Shown: positions 57,636 to 64,000 of the stretch, in pieces
Position numbering within the stretch: position 1 is the first letter of the stretch
How the letters are laid out: every line of letters starts with the position of its first letter
From: Candidatus Segatella violae
GTDB taxonomy: Bacteria; Bacteroidota; Bacteroidia; Bacteroidales; Bacteroidaceae
Assembly (NCBI GenBank): GCA_002440225.1
Contig: DJSH01000029.1
Coordinates: 1 to 64,000, forward strand
DNA length: 64,000 bases
Direction: 5' to 3'
Notes under the pieces: model-generated
Seen by the model: the letters and a program-made list of their open reading frames with translations, nothing else
What the model was told of the DNA's origin: nothing
Databases searched by the model: none
Position numbers and translations under genes: made by a program

Positions 57636-57674
57636 TATAACAATATAGAAACAGATTAAGATAATATAAGAACT

Positions 57675-59120
57675 ATGCCAAAGGAATTTATTGTAGCTAT
57701 CGAACTTGGCTCATCTAAGATGACAGGTATAGCAGGACAGAAGAATTTAGACGGCAGCATCACAGTACTGGCTACCGTCGAGGAAGACTCGTCTTCTTGC
57801 ATCAGAAAGGGTGTAATTTATAACATCGACAAGACTTGCCAATGCCTAACAAGCATCATCAAGAAATTAAAGAACATCTTGAAGCAAGACATCACCCAGG
57901 TCTATGTAGGAGTGGGCGGACGCTCCATCCGTAGCATCAAGAATGTCATCGTGAAAGATTTACCCGGCAACACCATCATCTCCCAGGAGATGATTAATGA
58001 GCTCATGGATATCAACCGCAACATGACATACCCTGATCAAGAGATTTTAGATGCAGCAACACAGGAATATAAGATTGACAACCAATTCCAGATAGACCCT
58101 GTTGGCATACAATGCAACCATCTGGAAGGTATATTCCTTAACATTCTCTGGCGCAAGAATTTCTACAACAACATCAACACCTGCTTCGAGAATGCCAACA
58201 TACCTATCGCTGAAATGTATTTGGCACCTTTGGCAATGGCAGACAGCGTGTTGACAGATTCAGAGAAGCGAGCAGGTTGTATGCTTGTTGACCTTGGTGC
58301 CGACACGACAACTGTATCCGTATATTATAAAGGGATACTGCGCCATCTCTCGGTCATTCCTTTAGGCGGCAACAATATAACCAAGGATTTGAGCTGCCTA
58401 CAGATGGAAGAAAGCGATGCCGAAAAGATGAAATTGAAATATGCCAAAGCATATACCGACATCAGCAACATCGACCCAACGCTCAATTATTCCATCGATA
58501 AAGACAGAACTGTAGAAAGCAAGAAGTTTATCGAAATTGTAGAAGCACGTGTTGAGGAAATAGTAGAAAACGCCTGGTTCCAAATTCCTGTTGAATATTC
58601 CGACAAACTAATGGGAGGCATCATCTTGACAGGTGGTGGTAGCAACATGCCTGAGATAGACAAGGTATTCAAAACTCACACACATATAGACAAAGTGCGT
58701 ATTGCCAAATTTATCACACAGACCGTCAACTCAAAAGATCCAAAGATCACCAACCACGATGGTACGATGAACACGGTATTGGGGCTTTTAGCAAAGGGAG
58801 ACATGAATTGCGCCGGCGACGAAATAGGCACAGATTTATTCAACACCGTCGGAGAGAAAGCACAAATAAACGAACAGCATAAAGCTCCACGCAATCCTAA
58901 CGAGACGGTAGGCACAGGTGTTGTACTGACAGCAGCAGAAAAGCAGAAAGCCGAGGAAGATGCCCGCCGCAAGAAAGAGCAAGAAGAAGAGGCTGCAAGA
59001 ATCGCTGCCGAGGAGGAAGAAGCTCGTCTTGCACAAGAAAGGAAGGAAAAGAGCCTCATCCACAAGATGATGAGAGGATTTAAAAAGTTCGTAAAGGATA
59101 CTATCTCGGAAGAGGAGTAA
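57675..59120 (+). CDS. ftsA: Cell division actin homologue FtsA
   Basis: Tethers FtsZ filaments to the membrane. 481 residues: actin-like phosphate loop AIELGSSKMTGIAG, YVGVGGRSIRS, GCMLVDLGADTTTVSVYY and ILTGGGSNMPEID. The C-terminus has a long Glu/Lys/Arg-rich linker (about 415-460, EEDARRKKEQEEEAARIAAE) and ends with the amphipathic membrane-binding helix LIHKMMRGFKKFVKDTI. The linker makes it longer than E. coli FtsA (420). Confidence 0.95.
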   Translation: MPKEFIVAIELGSSKMTGIAGQKNLDGSITVLATVEEDSSSCIRKGVIYNIDKTCQCLTSIIKKLKNILKQDITQVYVGVGGRSIRSIKNVIVKDLPGNTIISQEMINELMDINRNMTYPDQEILDAATQEYKIDNQFQIDPVGIQCNHLEGIFLNILWRKNFYNNINTCFENANIPIAEMYLAPLAMADSVLTDSEKRAGCMLVDLGADTTTVSVYYKGILRHLSVIPLGGNNITKDLSCLQMEESDAEKMKLKYAKAYTDISNIDPTLNYSIDKDRTVESKKFIEIVEARVEEIVENAWFQIPVEYSDKLMGGIILTGGGSNMPEIDKVFKTHTHIDKVRIAKFITQTVNSKDPKITNHDGTMNTVLGLLAKGDMNCAGDEIGTDLFNTVGEKAQINEQHKAPRNPNETVGTGVVLTAAEKQKAEEDARRKKEQEEEAARIAAEEEEARLAQERKEKSLIHKMMRGFKKFVKDTISEEE

Positions 59121-59171
59121 TACTTTTTAGCAAGATAATAGATAGACAAACAACATAAAGATAATACAACT

Positions 59172-60509
59172 ATGCAAGATAATACAAATACACCACATAT
59201 CTTAGACTTTGGGGAACCAGAGAAAGAGAACAGTATCATTAAGGTGATAGGTGTTGGTGGTGGCGGTGGCAACGCTGTCAACCACATGTATCGTGAGGGT
59301 ATTCACGATGTAAGTTTTGTACTCTGCAACACAGATAACCAGGCACTCAACGACTCACCAGTACCAGTACATCTACAATTGGGCAAGGAAGGTCTTGGAG
59401 CCGGCAACAAACCTGCAAAAGCGCGTCAAGCAGCAGAAGAAACTCTTGAAGACATCAAGAACATGCTTAATGACGGAACAAAGATGGCATTTATCACGGC
59501 AGGTATGGGAGGTGGAACCGGAACCGGCGCAGCTCCAGTCATAGCTCGTGTCAGCAAGGAGCTAGGCATTCTTACTGTTGGAATCGTTACCATTCCTTTC
59601 CGTTTCGAGGGGCCTAAGAAGATAGACCAAGCCCTTGACGGCGTTGAAGAGATGTCAAAGCACGTAGATGCCTTGCTGGTTATCAACAACGAGCGACTCC
59701 GCCAAATATATCCAGATCTAGCAGTACTTGATGCTTTCGGAAAAGCAGACGACACATTAAGCGTAGCAGCCAAGAGTATCGCTGAGATTATCACTGTACA
59801 CGGATTGATCAACCTAGACTTCAACGACGTGAAAACTGTATTGAAGGATGGTGGAGTGGCTATCATGAGTACTGGATATGGAGAAGGAGAAGGAAGAGTG
59901 AAAAAAGCCATCGAAGATGCACTTAATTCCCCTTTGCTTAACGACAACGATGTATTCAACTCTAAGAAGATACTTTTGAGCATAGCATTTGCCAGCGAGA
60001 AAAAAGACAACCCTGGCTTGACCATGGATGAGATGAACGATGTAAACGACTTCATGGAGAAATTCGGCGATGACTTTGAGTTAAAATGGGGATTGGCTAT
60101 CGATCCCGAACTGGGAGCCAGAGTCAAGGTAACAGTGCTCGCAACAGGCTTTGGGCTTGAGGATGTCGAAGGAATGAATCGCCACCTCAAGAAACATACA
60201 GAAGAGGAGTCTCGTCGTCTTGCAGAGGAGGAAGAGAAAAGAGCAGAAAGAGAAGACAGGAGAAAACGTTACTATGGGTCAGATGGAAATACGACACAGT
60301 ACAAACGACATCCACACATATTCCTGTTCCGTCCAGAAGACCTTGACAACGAAGACGTTATTCTTCAGGTTGAGAACACGCCAACTTTTAAACGAACTCG
60401 CCAGACCCTAGAGGAAATCAGAAACATTGCCTCGGGCAATAGAGAGACAGAGGAGAAGAACAACGAAGATAGCGACAATACTGTACAGGGCGTTATCAGC
60501 TTTGCATAG
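59172..60509 (+). CDS. ftsZ: Cell division tubulin homologue FtsZ
   Basis: 445 residues. GTPase core: IKVIGVGGGGGNAVNHM, tubulin signature GMGGGTGTGAAPVIA, T7-loop NLDFNDVKTVLKDGG. The C-terminal linker is Glu/Arg-rich. A possible conserved C-terminal peptide (ENTPTFKRTRQTLEEI) is internal, with about 35 more acidic residues after it, ending GVISFA, whereas most FtsZ proteins end just after this peptide. Last gene of the dcw cluster; recO is convergent 37 bp on. Confidence 0.96.
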   Translation: MQDNTNTPHILDFGEPEKENSIIKVIGVGGGGGNAVNHMYREGIHDVSFVLCNTDNQALNDSPVPVHLQLGKEGLGAGNKPAKARQAAEETLEDIKNMLNDGTKMAFITAGMGGGTGTGAAPVIARVSKELGILTVGIVTIPFRFEGPKKIDQALDGVEEMSKHVDALLVINNERLRQIYPDLAVLDAFGKADDTLSVAAKSIAEIITVHGLINLDFNDVKTVLKDGGVAIMSTGYGEGEGRVKKAIEDALNSPLLNDNDVFNSKKILLSIAFASEKKDNPGLTMDEMNDVNDFMEKFGDDFELKWGLAIDPELGARVKVTVLATGFGLEDVEGMNRHLKKHTEEESRRLAEEEEKRAEREDRRKRYYGSDGNTTQYKRHPHIFLFRPEDLDNEDVILQVENTPTFKRTRQTLEEIRNIASGNRETEEKNNEDSDNTVQGVISFA

Positions 60510-60546
60510 AAAGGTCCGACAAGCCGATGACTCATTTATTATTTTA

Positions 60547-61272
60547 TCAGTCAAAAAGTTCCTGTAGAATAGAGAAGCTTTTCAGTTCAGGGAATCCGGG
60601 CACATGAATCTTATAATATTCCAAAATCACCTCTACACAACGGTTTCTATCTATACGAGACATTGTGTAGAGGTGCATTGTTTCATAGCTTAGACGCAAG
60701 AGATTGAGTAGTCGCACAGAATCACTCTCATTTAAATAGCGGCGATGCACAGGTACATACGGAACAAAACAACCATCCTCCAAATCAAAATACCGACCAT
60801 CAACACCACTTTCAACGTTCGGCGAAAACCCTAAAAAGAAAGTAAGGCGCATCAAGAATACTATATGAAAATTGGCAAACCTGTCGGGAGCATGATCTAG
60901 CCAAGAAATACTCTCCATGATGAATAGAAAAAGTGGCTCATTCTGCTGCTCATTTTTAGTGGCATATCCCAGCATTTCAGAAAGGAACATGGATATTGCC
61001 AACTTATAAGGAGAGAAAGGTATATCTATAAAAGGTATACAGATGCTTACGTCCTTCAACTTTTGCAAGCCTACTTTCGGCCGATGGTCAAACTCTATAT
61101 TCAGAACCATCAATGGCTGAAAGAATTGACGTTTCATCTTTGCTTTAGGAGACTTGGGTGTACGAACTATAAATGAGAGCCTTCCCAACTTTTCGGTTAA
61201 GAAATCCACGATAAGTTGAGAATCACCATACTTTATGGTTTGCAACACGATAGCTCTAGTTTTAACTTCCAT
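60547..61272 (-). CDS. recO: DNA repair protein RecO
   Basis: Recombination mediator that loads RecA with RecR. 241 residues from ATG 61272 (MEVKTRAIVLQTIKYGDSQLIV). The longer start at 61302 is rejected because it falls inside a -7 box (61300-61307). OB-fold N-terminal domain (LGRLSFIVRTPKSPKAKMKRQFFQPL), helical C-terminal part. The zinc-binding cysteines of some RecO proteins are absent. Confidence 0.92.
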   Translation of the reverse strand: MEVKTRAIVLQTIKYGDSQLIVDFLTEKLGRLSFIVRTPKSPKAKMKRQFFQPLMVLNIEFDHRPKVGLQKLKDVSICIPFIDIPFSPYKLAISMFLSEMLGYATKNEQQNEPLFLFIMESISWLDHAPDRFANFHIVFLMRLTFFLGFSPNVESGVDGRYFDLEDGCFVPYVPVHRRYLNESDSVRLLNLLRLSYETMHLYTMSRIDRNRCVEVILEYYKIHVPGFPELKSFSILQELFD

Positions 61273-61299
61273 TTTCCCTATATTCACTAAAAAACAAGG

Positions 61300-61307
61300 C
61301 AAAATTA
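61300..61307 (-). promoter_or_regulatory. -7 element of recO
   Basis: Minus-strand TAATTTTG, 27 nt upstream of ATG 61272. No clear -33. Confidence 0.45.
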
Positions 61308-61346
61308 CAAAAAAATGTGCATTTAGAGAAAATTTTCAGCTAAAAA

Positions 61347-61378
61347 TTTGTAGGATTGAAATAAAAGTAGTAACTTTG
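61347..61378 (+). promoter_or_regulatory. Promoter of tRNA-Glu and rpsT
   Basis: TTTG 61347-61350, 20-nt spacer, TAACTTTG 61371-61378, then GCACCCGCAAA. Near-copy of the tRNA-Phe promoter. Confidence 0.78.
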
Positions 61379-61396
61379 CACCCGCAAAACAGCGAT

Positions 61397-61468
61397 GGTC
61401 CCTTCGTCTATCGGTTAGGACGAGAGATTTTCATTCTCTAAAGAGCAGTTCGACTCTGCTAGGGACTA
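61397..61468 (+). tRNA. tRNA-Glu (anticodon TTC)
   Basis: 72 nt. Acceptor GGTCCCT/AGGGACT (first pair G-U), discriminator A, anticodon stem AGAGA/TCTCT with loop TTTTCAT, T-loop GTTCGACTC. No encoded CCA. rpsT begins 38 bp after its 3' end with no terminator between, so they probably share a transcript. Confidence 0.94.
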
Positions 61469-61505
61469 CAAACATATAAAGAATAAAAAAATAATTACAT
61501 AGAAG

Positions 61506-61760
61506 ATGGCAAATCACAAATCATCAATTAAGAGAATCCGTCAGGACAAGAAGAAGGCTTTGCACAATAAGTATTATGCAAAGACTATGCGCAATGCTGT
61601 CCGCAAGTTGCGCAACATGTCTGACAAGGAAGAGGCTGCTAAGCTCTATCCTACAGTACAGAAGCTTTTAGACAAGTTGGCTAAGATCAACGTTATCCAC
61701 GACAACAAGGCTGCAAACTTGAAGTCTGGTCTTACAAAGCACATCGCTAAGTTGGCCTAA
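61506..61760 (+). CDS. rpsT: 30S ribosomal protein S20
   Basis: 84 residues, very basic: [20 protein letters not shown] at the start, the family pattern of lysine-rich helices, [12 protein letters not shown], and the C-terminal [21 protein letters not shown]. Binds 16S rRNA early in assembly. Directly downstream of tRNA-Glu, followed by a terminator. Confidence 0.96.
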   Translation: MANHKSSIKRIRQDKKKALHNKYYAKTMRNAVRKLRNMSDKEEAAKLYPTVQKLLDKLAKINVIHDNKAANLKSGLTKHIAKLA

Positions 61761-61786
61761 CTGATAAGTCAAAGCAAAAGAAATAA

Positions 61787-61824
61787 ATAAGGCTGTAGTT
61801 CCATATGGGATTACAGCCTTATTC
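61787..61824 (+). terminator. rpsT terminator
   Basis: AATAAGGCTGTA (61787-61798) pairs with TACAGCCTTATT (61813-61824); the stem extends by wobble pairs to an ATAT loop and is followed by CTTTTAATTTTTT. Confidence 0.88.
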
Positions 61825-61893
61825 TTTTAATTTTTTATCTTATTTTAGTAGTTTTTTCTCCATTAAAAATATATGTTTCTCGTTTTTTTTTAG

Positions 61894-61901
61894 TATCTTT
61901 G
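61894..61901 (+). promoter_or_regulatory. -7 element of gyrB
   Basis: TATCTTTG, 24 nt before ATG 61926. It overlaps the alternative TTG start at 61899, ruling that start out. Confidence 0.55.
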
Positions 61902-61925
61902 CACGGAAATAAGACAAAACTAGAA

Positions 61926-63896
61926 ATGGCAGAAAATCAAAACAACGCAAATAATTATTCTGCGAGCAACATTCAAGTACTCGAAGGCTTGGAAGCTGTT
62001 CGTAAGCGTCCGGCAATGTACATTGGCGACATTTCGGAAAAGGGTCTTCACCACTTGGTAAACGAGACCGTAGACAACTCCATCGACGAGGCTATGGCCG
62101 GTTATTGCACTGAGATTGAAGTTACCATCAACCCAGACAACTCTATCACAGTAGAAGACAATGGTCGTGGCATCCCTGTCGATATGCACGAAAAGCTTCA
62201 CAAATCAGCTCTCGAAGTAGTAATGACTGTGCTCCATGCTGGTGGTAAGTTTGACAAAGGTTCCTACAAAGTTTCCGGTGGTTTGCATGGTGTGGGTGTC
62301 AGCTGTGTGAATGCGCTCTCTACCCACATGAAGTCACAGGTGTTCCGTGACGGCAAGATTTACCAGCAGGAATACGAGAAGGGCAAGCCCCTCTATCCCG
62401 TGAAGGTTGTCGGTGAGACCACCAAGCGCGGAACGCGTCAGCAGTTCTGGCCAGACCCAACCATATTCACACACACTGTTTACAAGTGGGACATCATCGC
62501 CAGCCGCATGCGAGAATTGGCATTCCTCAACGCAGGTATCAAGATTACCTTGACCGACCTCCGTCCAGACGAGGAAGGTAAGACCAAGCAGGAAGTGTTC
62601 CATGCCAAGGATGGCTTGAAGGAATTCGTGCGCTACGTGGATCGCCATCGCACCCACCTCTTCGATGATGTCATCTATCTGAAGACTGAGAAGCAGGGCA
62701 TTCCTATCGAGATTGCCATCATGTATAATACAGACTATACAGAGAACATCCACTCATACGTCAATAACATCAACACCATCGAGGGTGGTACACACCTGAC
62801 AGGTTTCCGTATGGCGTTGACTCGCACTTTGAAGGCTTATGCAGAAAACGACCCACAAATCTCCAAGCAGATAGAGAAGGCCAAGGTAGAGATTGCACCA
62901 GAGGATTTCCGCGAGGGTCTCACTGCCGTTATCTCCATCAAGGTAGCCGAGCCACAGTTTGAGGGACAGACCAAGACCAAGCTCGGCAACAGTGAGGTAC
63001 AGGGTGCCGTTCAGCAGGCAGTAAACGAAGCGTTGGCAGATTATCTGGAGGAACATCCAGATGAGGCAAAACGCATCTGCGAAAAGGTAGTCTTGGCTGC
63101 CACCGCTCGTATCGCAGCCCGCAAAGCACGTGAGAGCGTACAGCGCAAGAACTTCATGACCGGTGGTGGCTTACCAGGCAAACTCGCCGACTGCTCCATC
63201 AAGGATCCAAAGGAGTGCGAGATCTTCCTCGTCGAGGGTGATTCGGCTGGTGGTTCAGCCAAGCAGGGACGTGACCGTTTCCATCAGGCTATCCTCCCAT
63301 TGCGTGGTAAGATCCTGAACGTAGAGAAAGTACAGTGGCATAAAGTGTTCGAGGCTGAGTCTGTGATGAACATCATCCAGAGTATCGGCGTCCGCTTCGG
63401 TGTTGACGGCGAGGACAGCAAGGAGGCGAACACCGAGAAATTGCGCTACGACAAGATTATCATCATGACCGATGCCGATGTCGATGGTTCACACATCGAC
63501 ACATTGATTATGACACTCTTCTATCGCTTCATGCCAAAGGTTATCGAGGAGGGACACCTCTACATCGCTACCCCACCACTCTACAAGTGTTCGTTCAAAA
63601 ACAAGGTGAGCGAGTACTGCTATACAGAGCAGCAGCGCCAGGCTTTCCTCGACAAGTATGGAGAAGGACAAGAAGACAAGAACATCCACACTCAGCGATA
63701 CAAAGGTTTGGGTGAGATGAACCCAGAGCAACTTTGGGAGACCACCATGGATCCTTCCACCCGCTTGCTCAAACAGGTTACCATCGAGAATGCTGCCCAG
63801 GCAGACGAGATATTCTCTATGCTGATGGGCGACGATGTAGAGCCACGCCGCGAGTTCATCGAACAAAATGCAACATACGCCAACATCGACGCATAA
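61926..63896 (+). CDS. gyrB: DNA gyrase subunit B
   Basis: 656 residues from ATG 61926 (MAENQNNANNYSASNIQVLE). GHKL ATPase: EGLEAVRKRPAMYIGD, NSIDEAMAGYC, VEDNGRGIPV, GGLHGVGVSCVNALS. Transducer domain to about residue 395, then TOPRIM with LVEGDSAGGSAKQGRDR and MTDADVDGSHIDTL, and the tail RYKGLGEMNPEQLWETTMDP. With GyrA introduces negative supercoils; target of novobiocin. The length and gyrase-type C-terminus (no long insertion in the TOPRIM region) favour GyrB over ParE. Confidence 0.94.
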   Translation: MAENQNNANNYSASNIQVLEGLEAVRKRPAMYIGDISEKGLHHLVNETVDNSIDEAMAGYCTEIEVTINPDNSITVEDNGRGIPVDMHEKLHKSALEVVMTVLHAGGKFDKGSYKVSGGLHGVGVSCVNALSTHMKSQVFRDGKIYQQEYEKGKPLYPVKVVGETTKRGTRQQFWPDPTIFTHTVYKWDIIASRMRELAFLNAGIKITLTDLRPDEEGKTKQEVFHAKDGLKEFVRYVDRHRTHLFDDVIYLKTEKQGIPIEIAIMYNTDYTENIHSYVNNINTIEGGTHLTGFRMALTRTLKAYAENDPQISKQIEKAKVEIAPEDFREGLTAVISIKVAEPQFEGQTKTKLGNSEVQGAVQQAVNEALADYLEEHPDEAKRICEKVVLAATARIAARKARESVQRKNFMTGGGLPGKLADCSIKDPKECEIFLVEGDSAGGSAKQGRDRFHQAILPLRGKILNVEKVQWHKVFEAESVMNIIQSIGVRFGVDGEDSKEANTEKLRYDKIIIMTDADVDGSHIDTLIMTLFYRFMPKVIEEGHLYIATPPLYKCSFKNKVSEYCYTEQQRQAFLDKYGEGQEDKNIHTQRYKGLGEMNPEQLWETTMDPSTRLLKQVTIENAAQADEIFSMLMGDDVEPRREFIEQNATYANIDA

Positions 63897-63912
63897 AGCA
63901 AGTTATTAACAT

Positions 63913-63951
63913 AAAAGGGGGTGGACTCAAACTTGAGTCTACCCCCCTTTT
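63913..63951 (+). terminator. gyrB terminator
   Basis: AAAAGGGGGTGGACTCAA (63913-63930) pairs with the T- and C-rich right arm to 63951 around a tiny loop; ends in TTTT. Confidence 0.87.
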
Positions 63952-63969
63952 CATTTAAACAAACCAAAC

Positions 63970-64000
63970 ATGAAACACTTAGGCTTCGTTTTCTCACTTA
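63970..64000 (+). CDS. Possible start of a gene cut by the right edge
   Basis: ATG at 63970 opens MKHLGFVFSL to the window end. A Lys-His start and hydrophobic follow-up would suit a signal peptide or membrane protein, and it follows a terminator, but ten codons cannot identify it. Confidence 0.35.
   Translation, partial: MKHLGFVFSL

Noticed and set aside
61899..61925. TTG start adding nine residues to GyrB
   Set aside because: The codon lies within the -7 promoter box, so it cannot be in the transcript.

Overview
The window reads as a chromosomal segment of a Bacteroidales bacterium, most likely a Prevotella/Segatella-type species (inference). Supporting signs are SusC/SusD transport, AraC-type regulators fused to sensor modules, Bacteroidetes promoters of the TTTG-N19/20-TAnnTTTG form, DUF4292/EnvC/TPR synteny, glycine-lipid synthesis genes, and tRNA genes without an encoded CCA. 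Coding is dense, mostly in short operons. No prophage, insertion sequence with transposase, or CRISPR array was found.

Layout. 1-4.4 kb: 5' part of pta; an operon of a small membrane protein, two tandem 34-residue paralogous microproteins, folP and the c-di-AMP synthase cdaA; then a stand-alone murF. 4.4-10.3 kb: a membrane-tethered TPR-HTH regulator divergent from a 771-residue repeat lipoprotein coupled to an OmpA-family protein. 10.4-13.3 kb: pdxT-pdxS (PLP synthase), a 533-bp structured non-coding region, and a degenerate ThiD-like kinase fused to an AraC DNA-binding domain. 13.4-26.3 kb: a polysaccharide utilisation locus (SusC, SusD, SusE, GH53, GH2) with a propeller regulator that lacks kinase and receiver domains; the enzymes point to beta-1,4-galactan. 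26.5-36 kb: HhH protein, tRNA-Pro, tRNA-Phe, two SNF-family symporters, CYTH protein, a 49-residue protein, prfB, acyl-CoA ligase, ArgE-like deacetylase. 36-45 kb: EnvC-like protein, DUF4292 lipoprotein, TPR protein, dut; dgt; a second copy of the structured non-coding element; two glycine-lipid acyltransferases. 45.2-60.5 kb: division and cell-wall (dcw) cluster rsmH-ftsL-ftsI-murE-mraY-murD-ftsW-murG-murC-ftsQ-ftsA-ftsZ, without mraZ or murF. 60.5-64 kb: recO, tRNA-Glu, rpsT, gyrB, and an edge ORF.

How the genes work together. murE/D/C/G, mraY, ftsW and ftsI build and polymerise lipid II at the FtsZ ring, with the distant murF completing the precursor; EnvC probably activates amidases during separation. 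In the PUL, SusCDE bind and import galactan fragments that GH53 produces and GH2 trims.

Best leads for new biology: (1) a dispersed palindromic non-coding element present twice (about 11.9-12.36 kb and 42.67-43.04 kb); (2) the ThiD pseudo-kinase/AraC fusion next to pdxST; (3) the kinase-less, apparently leaderless hybrid regulator; (4) the repeat-lipoprotein/OmpA pair with its divergent regulator; (5) the tandem microproteins ahead of folP-cdaA.
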